NCBI GenBank assembly: GCA_019136135.1
Contig: JAGVUR010000125.1
Location: 1-64,000 of the forward strand
Source: Verrucomicrobiota bacterium
GTDB lineage: Bacteria; Verrucomicrobiota; Lentisphaeria; Oligosphaerales; Oligosphaeraceae
Direction: 5' to 3'
DNA length: 64,000 nucleotides
Part shown: positions 54,201 to 59,200 of the stretch, piece after piece
Numbering within the stretch: position 1 is the stretch's first letter
Layout of the letters: each line of letters starts with the position of its first letter
Program-made: the position numbers and the translations under genes
Notes under the pieces: generated by a model
What the model saw: only the letters and a program-made list of their open reading frames with translations
Databases searched by the model: none
Told to the model about the DNA's origin: nothing

Positions 54201-55524
54201 ATTCGTTGTTGTCCACGCTGTTTCGGGAAGCGGGAGCCACTGCCGGATCCTTGCTCAAGATCCACATGCTGTTGCCCTTCCAATCATAGACCATGAAATC
54301 GCCGTCCTTGACCTGAGTCGAAAGAACCGAGGTGTTCGGCTTGCGGACAATGGCGAAAATCATCGTGCTGTCCAGTTCAGGGAAACCGTCATCAGCAACG
54401 CCGTCTTCATCGGTGTCATACCCGTCATTGTAATAGGCAGTTTGTTCTGGGATTGCCACGTTCTGGGCAGTGACCCACAAGGCATGCCCCCTGCGGAAAA
54501 TCGTCACGTTGGGCGCAGTAACCGAAACCGTCTGTGGATACGTGTCGTCGGTAGTCGTGTACATGTTCGCGCACTTCACATTGGAGTCCGCAGCCATCAG
54601 GCGATACTCGAACATCGCTGTCAATTCCGTTTCCAAATCCGTACGTTCGGCATCCGGAGTAGCAGGATCCAAAATCTTCTCATGGATCTTTGCCGCACGA
54701 TTGAAGTTCGGCAACTTGCCAAAGTCTTCAATGGATACGCCGCCGTCGTCAAAGCGATAGTTGGCAACCAAATTAGCGGCGCCAGGCATGATATGACGGA
54801 AACGATACGCCTTGATTACTTTGAAATCACGGGCAGCAGACCAGAAACGGAACTCGTCCAAAAATCCTTGCTCAAACCCGTCGGCCAAAAGCGCCGTCTG
54901 GCCAAGAGCCAAATCAGGCAATATGTCAGTCGTCAAGCTGTCGACTTCATCGCCGTCCAACAACAAGGACAACTTGCCCTCTCCTGGTATGACTACTACT
55001 CCTCCTCCATCTACCACTTCTTCGGTACGCTCCCAAACCAAGGCAACGTGAACCCACTTCACAGATTCCGGCGATGTCGTGAACTCAGTCAATGCGTTCG
55101 CACTCAATTCCTCACCAAATGCTTCAACCGTAATCACGTTTGCCGCAATCTTCACAGACCAATTCGCTACGCCATCGGAAAATTGGAAGAAGGTGCCGTT
55201 GCAGGTGCCCGTTGAATCAACAACAGGCGAATACAAAAACTCCATCGTAAACGAATCTGCAAAACTGAAACGCTCAGCCCGAGGCAAGCTTATGCCGCCA
55301 CTGTTCCTCAATTGCCCAAGAACCAACGCGCGAGCGTGAGACACGGCACTCGACATCGGATCATACATGTTCGTGCCATCATTAAGCTCGTCCACATTGA
55401 GAATCAAATCGTCATCCCAATCAGAAGGATCCCATTTTTGCTGACCGTGCAATAAAACACTTGATGCCAATAGAACAGACATCAACGACAGAATCAGCCA
55501 ATTGCGCTTTGACTTTGACTTCAT
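39289..55524 (-). CDS. Giant secreted LamG / calcium-binding repeat surface protein (5411 aa)
   Basis: Start: MKSKSKRNW at 55524 has TTGGAGAAAAGA just upstream and gives a normal signal peptide (WLILSLMSVLLASSVLLHG). The open frame extends to 55590 without support. Eight LamG-type lectin modules lie at about residues 55-245, 625-870, 1295-1540, 1790-2010, 2210-2440, 2865-3050, 3270-3500 and 3810-4065, each followed by a YRFDDGG..IEDFA-like tag. Between them run thrombospondin-3-like stretches rich in DTDGDGLPDDWE and DGDGL.N..EY. From ~4385 to 4775 come Ig/PKD-like domains (TASGSTDPDPGD), a PPC-like beta-domain (~4780-4930), more beta-domains, and a C-terminal tandem GWN...GYW module (~5250-5411). 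It is probably a calcium-stabilised cell-surface adhesin or S-layer/scaffold protein. No catalytic domain is seen. Its length is extreme for a bacterial protein. Confidence 0.85.
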   Translation of the reverse strand: MKSKSKRNWLILSLMSVLLASSVLLHGQQKWDPSDWDDDLILNVDELNDGTNMYDPMSSAVSHARALVLGQLRNSGGISLPRAERFSFADSFTMEFLYSPVVDSTGTCNGTFFQFSDGVANWSVKIAANVITVEAFGEELSANALTEFTTSPESVKWVHVALVWERTEEVVDGGGVVVIPGEGKLSLLLDGDEVDSLTTDILPDLALGQTALLADGFEQGFLDEFRFWSAARDFKVIKAYRFRHIMPGAANLVANYRFDDGGVSIEDFGKLPNFNRAAKIHEKILDPATPDAERTDLETELTAMFEYRLMAADSNVKCANMYTTTDDTYPQTVSVTAPNVTIFRRGHALWVTAQNVAIPEQTAYYNDGYDTDEDGVADDGFPELDSTMIFAIVRKPNTSVLSTQVKDGDFMVYDWKGNSMWILSKDPAVAPASRNSVDNNELTLTKKALANRVSNPESNFTTGQDEDSDGVADDTAIAYPMKEAVEEDYVDTDGDMLPDDWEMAYFGDLETAGFGDVYGFTDTDGDGLNDYYEWLAGTDPTKPITGLPGQGTLTDAEFDSDGDGLSNLDEQKLGSPDGSTLGTNPSLVDTDDDGISDYVEIYGDLSVPGDEPKSGPLDPLGPSVWRALRAGGTANDVLVIPEFDRILGHDDADAPALTKSWTIEAWFQLAKVQDGGDISRTGSLIRRVALDSEGNESYYFDMGLIDGKPYVRTTMQGSWEYAIGLTTNIGEVIANDGIKAMDNIWLHYAATWNPVTKALNLYINGTFAGSLYSQGAPIIDGGSANPDFVTEILGQRDGSYLTGYIDEVRVWCDTPDGRKGTRLPKQIREWMSKALPLNTGFAATTDFANLPAALYRFDDGGTYAQDFSYPVVVEIINKWRHSLQTVDGEKADLSARMLSTWNAFVDSTGIDDTFGFFWSDTNVGERAINMSGSGTAEFDPIPDGWQQLYWGPTAGGAYDLDQDFFFNASRLFNPDHNPYDVPQQFPYEDSDFLDPLTGGTIWNGERHSTNRWQDAFVYITDIFIDDISAIESVDLTYLVGGFAEASGGVTGWNAIQVYVNAERVPYGNSHTLPGGTLDHHPHPHYTDSSTSNAIQGTFSIGSRFKNGRNRITIWANHSNYNLTCTNSHPFGHYYTFAARVRINGRTPDNYTGHVKWFYVQNIPSSNGVVPTILYLEQEDAAHAHAVEEDGTLKRYFWFEKYYALAPWAYDQDPDGDGLTNWVEYLANTNPLNPDVDGDGMLDGEHDYDLDGLNNTLEQALNTFINVKDTDDDGVDDYTEFINGSDPLDSLDVYNRSNLSLRADGTYVLNVPEVGDREVNEELRNWTLEAWVKPTSATGRPFTIVNPGTEDELIVIDENADGKRQVIMARTVGRYNGIDATNYEMGLTAEGLPYAGFSVVKDNPNGDGTKIVANIHATMTATAGHVPWEDGVWHHLAAVFTAPNEVGEGGSIIIYVDGKQAYARHNIADKPATTMRGIGGITIAGPLPQEGEVMGNPDAPIGGAFVGLIDNVAIWNVPRTARQVAQTCLSGLASVLSTGTFTFNCLKVATPYVRSDATLMHAFLFDDGGKTIENYAWKRDWYNGFAHAISAPLGKFTVYELQVETDENGDVVYMVDDQGNFVYDANNEKVVSMVPFDPDYNILVKDDTRTDVDNLDTDGDGLPDNWEIKYFGSLAWGAEDDPDGDGLNNLYEYLAGKDPTKPETITGKPDGEEDPDGDGLTNLVEQFWGTHPKKRDSDDDGINDYDEIHGFFDITAFMTHPNYSMAHIDLNVLDTEIDGGHYKITPQRSLKMSVLNEAMGNNWMGIKLPMNDRFQNIPSTATFEMWVYVDSASLEEGSSVRLMSAMAASTITALGLGYDVKDGGAYLYGCFDAVDTINGVNGKYGTKEIKVGGKDVPNSKLTSDAWTHVAVTWDTTLGRLAVIIDGVVELAMTKNHRPYIKSNTTIEVYLGGDGMDNAKSLKSGLIDEVRVWGSTKTAGELRAANGSTIMNIFYPDILAYYRFDDAGLNIEDFTVPYPARIAEAYELKAKDYKVTDRKSESNIGVDANGKQVAIDWYEIDEADGTSDWVVCTGAKILRGLDDGDGDGLPDWWEAFYNRYDKSDAYSMTANGDDDNFDGIDGDYNQNVAGGANTGGDDGLSNLYEYYCRTSPYSRDSDGNGVLDGNEDFDGDGLSNREEMRYGSDPRLVDTDDDEFTDKEEIDSNTSPSHPCSNVKLDKRASLDIAAYVATAGDEYGVELYDAPRFSMGNDEWTVETWFQMGTDMDGDIFVFESDISDCYGLSIEEGYPVGKIYKQNVAEPTVKVGGKAAPDAVQIPQLEQGKWYHLALVWTPTKHSFQLYLDGISMIAVQTQAEADIGAGKAYLAKNLSDGFIDEFRVWKEARSKKELNRWLYDIIPTHNTIDKEFCNANQLASQLVPSSYSCSQVPAWNVTNVYEYADLLVTYYRFDDGGTRAEDFAKMGREYSIDILGAFTSDEYAPVIGIDDEDNDQIPEWWVELHGLDNWRKMSNFRSSYGRNSVIASAGDYFQVVANNTDMPTMGNYNTTYNGWETTGWNVGSLTRIYTANPTTYDGPTICAQAGHIARDFTIFGSLGNAAYRTANYDYESSKSIATYPSGMYVQLWKYIVLDRKPMEAPFTLNLWNGTVLSMQVNGRAVAITGAGEVDIAEYLEKGRNQIFLYLQDTGGATSTLSATPPGYYIVSTSSATTISRWAVQTVSVPRATMKADFALNVDGKEVIVNGDEYKFDPRAVWHGRTGTLASYLNQPDMAAKEVGYQGYGLDNDPDGDGLSNLVEYLVNTNPFDKDSNNNGISDADEDFDGDGVKNIDEDLIGTDPTMVDTDDDGRMDNEEISLGYDPADGNSPGTNGAVRFMGNAGEYLLFPNLGRFALSTYTLEFWIRPELVGAEQTILERAVGQIGTGASAKKLVNYGVRLDAQGKVAMYYTDNRGDEFALASKEPIPASEWTHVAISFDGVKRNITLYIDGVLNRQSHGRVSQLTEGPGFTSVKAGEGFNGYLDDLRFWNVVRTGNEIYAGRENALTGYEENLVAYYRFDDFYNKGGVIIGETAQDSASAYYGDWKTGWRNAARFIRTSAGTYPSFNDDDSEDPPIIADDTLDTDGDGMPDEWEKLYGLDPEDPTDAWNDDDGDGLVNLYEYLSNTNPTLMMTNSIDMDGDLDYDMDGLTNLAEQFAGSLPNDPDTDDDGYSDGFEAGTDPFYVDGVPVHGLYDYGVSPVSSTSQPEQGPNHASLEDNDPATPLPEKAERLKKIAKVFRMDGTNRVKVKDNALHSGNVLTIQFWFRVNKANTLKNDIDKTPSGVWRTGPVGKFEPVTFMRRTNAGVNQVDNYKFTFDGEAIRFFISRKDGGTFLVPAVYAPKFGFQTGEESLYLITAVIDADPEGESQSYRIIGMKCTLDKLTGDISYDTNNTQTASSNRSAILSKGTNAYEKGEFIIGNLEGENWPERLIIDVDTVSFWSEAKEASAITTMITSKFDMSSEFGRNLVSQFIFDDGGKTAEDIKQPQDWWNDWQHAGVLSHTLQPGEDKSQPDTIKPETIQYEPGLTVGRGMIFDSSFFLFNNDTDGDGLPDDWEIYFFGTLDMGPDEDFDGDGLTNKQEYELSAIFRDPSLGNDPDYDVPYAWMDPTSKDSDGDGLPDGWENTYRGACNPLNYGDSEIDFDGDGLKNREEYFYGTNPENEDTDGDGLPDGWEVTYTRYESIVDRIVSTTEPTLDPLNPTGDYGRDGDPDNDGRTNEEEFLAGSNPLQPDVATADTDNDGLLNGDEQRPGINTDPYLTDTDDDEFDDFLELNSGTKGFDSLSKPSRAGAPNFIYKGNLVGQIDAEHGTMTVPNADDPNRVGFSTWTVEARFRVMEIDCGDTTTEKWTDEDYDVYLVRRSFTATMYQANEMAEDAQAWNYAIGYRVKASDANQVTKKLYPFISFRSKSGKERFIRSDVGVDIEINTTDIKVPGSEALYRRGLTKWHFLTGVYDSINHRLYMYLDGEEHETKTYTNIVKVEDQCPIDATKVGSGFNTYLKLGENFGNSTKMTEEQRKADPSYLLIDEVRVWGVKPNKVAIHSSALGYMTTFYRNSTEIADGHKRPVTPTWGIYDTCLDDRFNTTHDGGGLVGTNTHNFRVDEHVSDSEWTTKPGTQGIWAVVSYHDQNANGRWDEGEDVWRDRTVAEAINEDALLEDFDITLYEVEDEDQIMVNVYNPGIDLRLSYGSNGWIAGEPYTRTVQTVAANGTITTTNVNITAEQSAIGRTMEVFYVDKNGNGLLDREDNFWLEFNTDAVDNWYKPAVTGWAERQGLALYLRFDDGGGSIEDYARRSDWRSSPAWKHAIRPTGVFGIFPPNAYTAIGGKEYGFYAYVTEPLSDTDDFRWVTNAFVAPKTPGVVIETLSNAEDVNQDGSPDVAYIPAIGNSVDDYDVLTAVIKVPASDPEGGEITYRYFWLYKNGYTKDQLFYEDGKLKTTETDDEELPDGLLITSGKELDLYNYRSLIKNGDVVTLAALATSETGMGSEIVLIDVEIKAKDNMIPAPVTFDRYNSETASPGSPITVTLKVNDTRAGTVHIRWYRNLGLMSWESKPVAAGKAGRTVNFTVNGMNVVLGDVWGYKAYFMPTGTETKSRTTPPETREDNDWEFIQVGVGYDEEVAIRKNRPPTMPTSVIITPKEVDINSMLIATASGSTDPDPGDRFAYMYQWYQNGQIVLGETFPYFPAILEATTITDLEGVTTNLPITRLDEGDVINVKVWAVDLHGNASNVLISDPVIISEDFAEVNEAQTAGTVQAYEPNGNVETATRLLPKTNWVNVSDPNVQEHYFFDRSDVDWFWFVVPQTLSDNPSIVKIETNNGDIMFYPTHLYADDAALNDTYMELYSANNLRRAIAVNEDTRLADGRGTRFARLKVELEPGLYYVKVSRSGIQFNVQYPYYMHLGIEEKGGAQGPLWMEDAAALLLPAAPTASQNLECIVDPKAAISSTGGYAQYYYVWYRNGEVVPFGEPAQVSAWSTARYTISNAKNYSSNKPHIVESQYTQAGEIWWCVVYARDENGFTEGIMSNSVTISGAQWQMKMQVTKTYRDAALGAVTGDDQAITIGLDDDATFGFDPSFDSAAATRYLPGTNTPDDTPLPLGMTYSIGMNNTYTKLNRDFRPYGRSSTWYIKVEMGLREGNSSVDSFTLSWDNVVAPTDSVGGLQMTRMIELTDKTWEPMSETTINMTQQRSITLTADELNACQQDEYGQYFVVYRITLGAADEAQSIILKPGWNMISFAVTPLNNNVADVFADGNIRLVRGDVWRYEDGQYLASANVLAGNGYWVYASVKSTTVITVFGNRPQDVWQMREGWNLTGPIYNVEDFKTQYEDYTIFIDPTLIKRTTSDAQGNINYIDTITNAGKYPMEVGKAYWIYSEKGVALPVYPTDK

Positions 55525-55794
55525 TCTTTTCTCCAAATTCTGGTTCGCGTAACTCATTCTAATTATCTTTATTGTTTGTTTTTTATGCAAAATTAACTAT
55601 CGCCATAAGGCAAATAGACATATAATGCCATAACATTACAAGCATTTTTCATGCCAGTAGTAATGCCACTTTATACCCCATTCTACAGGGAAAATTACAT
55701 AAACATAACACTTTTTCTCGAAAATACGACAATAAAACTAGGTTCAATCGCTTTTTTTTCAAGTTTTTTTTGCACAACAGCCAAAATGATTCTT
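55525..55794. other. AT-rich leader/promoter region of the giant gene
   Basis: No gene is supported here. It holds the sigma54-like site at 55641-55656 and several TGGCAT boxes close by on the minus strand. Confidence 0.5.
55641..55656 (-). promoter_or_regulatory. sigma54-type (-24/-12) promoter candidate for the giant gene
   Basis: On the minus strand TGGCATGAAAAATGCT matches the RpoN consensus TGGCAC-G-N4-TTGCW at all but two informative positions, with the required GG-N10-GC spacing (GG 55655-55654, GC 55643-55642). It would start transcription near 55630, about 105 nt before the ATG. No enhancer-binding activator gene is seen in the window. Confidence 0.4.
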
Positions 55795-56125
55795 CGCAAC
55801 AATGGGAAAGTGATGTGACTGTGACTGTGACGAATGAGACCTATGGGACTAGGACATGGGTCACATTTGCCTCATTCGTCCCATATGTCCCAGTCCCAAA
55901 ACCTCCATTGCCGGACCCGAGAGGCATGTCACATACATTTAGAGTATGGAACTGTGAAAATTTCGTCTTGGTTTCGGGGTGGCTATTCGTGGATTAGCCC
56001 AACGCGGCGTGACATACCACCCGGGGTGCCAGTCACATGAATTATGAATGCTGAATGCTGAATTATGAATGATTTGTCCGACTTGTCCGACTTGTCCGAC
56101 CCATCCGACCCCGTCCTGTCCATTA
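55795..56125. repeat. Intergenic mosaic repeat, copy R3 (inverted)
   Basis: Read on the minus strand, this region repeats the block order of 27380-27600: a diverged 28-bp repeat (55923-55951), a GGGTCCGGCAATGGAGG block, then GGGACTGGGACATATGGGAC-like units and their inverted partners (55815-55905). Beyond it on the plus strand are a GGCGTGACATACCACCCGGG block (~56005), ATGAATGCTGAATGCTGAAT (56042-56061) and three TTGTCCGAC units (about 56074-56101). It contains no gene with a ribosome site. Confidence 0.7.
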
Positions 56126-56133
56126 TAAAGAAA

Positions 56134-56169
56134 TTACCCCGCCTGCCGAATGAATGGCAAGCGGGGCAA
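56134..56169 (-). terminator. Terminator of the second giant gene
   Basis: On the minus strand CCCCGCTTGCC-ATTCATTC-GGCAGGCGGGG forms an 11-bp stem with one wobble, extendable by three pairs, followed by TAATTTCTTTAT. It lies about 33 nt after the stop at 56202. Confidence 0.75.
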
Positions 56170-56201
56170 TGGTGTTTTAGACTGCTCTATGTTTCAGAGC
56201 G

Positions 56202-59200
56202 TTAGTTTGTCGGCCAGATGGTTGTATCCCTGTCGCTGTAGATCCAATACCCCTTACCGATCATGACATCTGCGTCCTTGACGACCTTGAGATATCCATT
56301 GGCTTCCCAATACCAGACGGTTTCGATACCGTTACCGGTAGGATCGGTGTAATTGGCGTTTTGCATATAAAGCGGCGTAACCAGGTTCCAACCAGCCTTG
56401 ATGGCGATGCCAGTCTCGGTTGAGTATGCAGCGGCATTGACTCCGATTTCAAGAATATTGTTGCTGCCCATTTGGTCTGCTTCCACGAATACCCAGACTC
56501 CCATTCCTGCCTTGAACTCATTGATCATGTAGGTGTAGGACTGCGTATTGCTGTTGAAGGCCATCAGGTCGAAGTTCTTGAACTTGGCATTGCTCGCTTC
56601 ATCGAAATCAAACGGAGCTCCGATCAAGTTCCATCCAGGATAGAGCCTGTAGGTCCAATCGAATACTTCGGGATCTGGCGGAACCGTTCCATCGTCAGCC
56701 TTGCTGAGGACAACCTTGAAGGTGGTCTTGAGACCAGGCTCATTGACACCGCCGTCGAACGTGATTCTCTTGGTCTTGATCGTACGCATGTTAATTTCGG
56801 AGTTGTCCGCCTTGACCAGCGTGAAGGTGAAGTAGTCCGGCATTGAGTATTCGCCAGTTACATCGTTAAGGTTGATGTTCCAATCCAAGGTCAGCTTCTG
56901 GCCTGCGGGCACGAAGACCTCGACATTCCAGATATCCTTATCAGCCTTGGCTCGGATATCGGTCTTGAGCGCCTCTTCGCGTCCAGGCGCTGTGAAGGCG
57001 ATCTCGTAGTTCGCGGGCATTCCAGGAACGCCCGGCCATGCCATCCACATCTTGTCCAGACCTTCGTCGTAACCGATGGTCGCGCCGTCAGCCATGCCCA
57101 ATTCAAGTTCTTCCGCCGCACCGCGTGTGCCGTACGAGCGGGTGAAGCCAAACTTGAATTCTGGGATGTCAGCCACATCGCCTTCCTGGGCAATGTTCAA
57201 GATGAGAGGTTCGCAGGTGGCGATGATGTTGCCACGTTCTGTTGCATACGGGGCACCATTGACGCCAATGTTGAACTTGTCCAGCGAGAACATCGCCTGG
57301 GATCCCGTCAACTTGTCGGCGACCTTCAATGGGATCGTGGCAAAGATAAACTCGCCCTTGGTACCCATCGTCGTCTTCAGTCCAGTGCCGCCGAGTTCCT
57401 CGATTCCGTTTTCGGCAAGCGCTCCTTTCTGAATCAGGTTGAACTCTGGATTGATGTAATCCGCCGGAGCGAACACGCCATCGATTCCGAAGAGCGCATT
57501 GTCAAAGTTCACGTTGGCAAGGATCGTGCCGATCGCATACTGAGTGGTATCCGCAAGTGCCTTGATGGTGACATTGATCACATCGCCCGGGGCGACTTCC
57601 GCCTTGTCAGCTTCGATGGTGAATGCCACGTTGATGACTTCAGGCGCGTCGCCGCGTGTCTTGCCGCCACGAGTTGCATCGTTGGGCAGGTAGTTGAGGA
57701 AGATGATCAGGTCGTTGTAGTCAATGACTCCGTCAGGAGCGCCGATCGGGCTCAAGTCGGAAGCCGCTGCATACGCATCCCATTCTTCATCGCCTGCAGT
57801 GATTCCAGAATCATAGTAGTTCATGAGGAGGATGAGGTCGCTGAGCGTCACCTCACCGTCGTTGTTCACGTCACCCGCAATCATCGGCTTGTAGAGGACA
57901 TTGACGACGACCGGGATTGGAGCCTGGAACAGGCTGACAGCGTTTTCAAGCGCACCGCCGGCTGTGATGCGTGAGGCACCCAGTTCGATGGTCTTGTCTT
58001 CTGCGATGGTGTCCGCATAGGTGGTCACCAGGATTTCAGCGCTGTTCTCACCATCCGCGATCGTGATCGTCTTGTTGATGAGATACTCGGTATCAGCTAT
58101 TGCGGTTCCGCCCAAGACCAGTTTGATCTTGGCGTCGCCACTGGCCGTGACACCATCCGCCAAGGAGACTCGGAGGATGAAGGTATCCCCTGCGGTCACC
58201 TCGGTCAACGGTGCCCTGTCGGCGTCGTTGGTCAACGCTTCAAAGGTGAGCGCCCAGTCGCTTTCCAGAATCTCAATCGTTGCAGTATTGAGTGCAGCCG
58301 CAATCTCAACATCGGCATGTCCAGTGACTGCAGTGATATCGAACACGTTGGTGGTATCGCCAAACAGCTCGTCGTTGTTCGCCGCAGTGAACGTCTGGCT
58401 CCAGGTGGTCTCGCCAGCCAGGATCGTAATCGGATCCAAGGTGCCGACGGTAACCTCGATGTCAGAATCAAGCGCGTAGCTCAAAGTCAACGTCAGCTCG
58501 TAGTCCGCGCCCTCGCCTTCCGTAACCGTTGCCGGCGCGATCGCGATCGACAACTGGGACTTGGCAAACGCAACCGGAACCACAACCGTGTTGTAAACCA
58601 CAGCCGCGCTGTCACCAGGAACGATTCCATACGGATCGAGCAACAAGCCCGCGCCATCGGCATAGCCAGCAAGCTCAATTTCGCCATCGGCGGTCTCCGC
58701 CAATGCCTTGAAAGTCAAGCTCGCATACTTGACAGGCTCTGCTGAAGCCGCCGCCGAGGCGACGCTGCCGCCAATGCGCAAGCCGATAATGTTGTCATCC
58801 GCGTCATATACCCATTCCGCCACGCAACCCAAGGAGTTGAACGGCGCGACGAACAGGGACTTGGCGTCTGGCAACGCATTGCCCTTTTCGTCAAACACGG
58901 GGTTGCCGTCTCCGTCAACAGCCTGCTCGGCCCGCAGCTCGTACAAAGTATCATCGAACTTGACCAGGATGTCGCCGCCGCGGAATGCAGTTTCGGCCTC
59001 CACCATCACGTCAACCGTGAATTCCTGGTAGATGGTCAATCCAGCGTCAGGCGTGACAACTGGCGTGAAGGTCAACAGGACATCGGAGTAAACCAAAACC
59101 TTGCATACGTTGGTAGCAACGTTGTACAAGCCATTGGTCACATCGACAACCTTCTGTGCCAACAACTGCAACGAAACCGTCGTCGCGTCGGCAGCGCCCA

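Noticed and set aside
55525..55590. Longer N-terminus for the 5411-aa protein (MHKKQTIKII...)
   Set aside because: ATG 55524 has a GGAG site at proper distance and places the signal peptide at the N-terminus.
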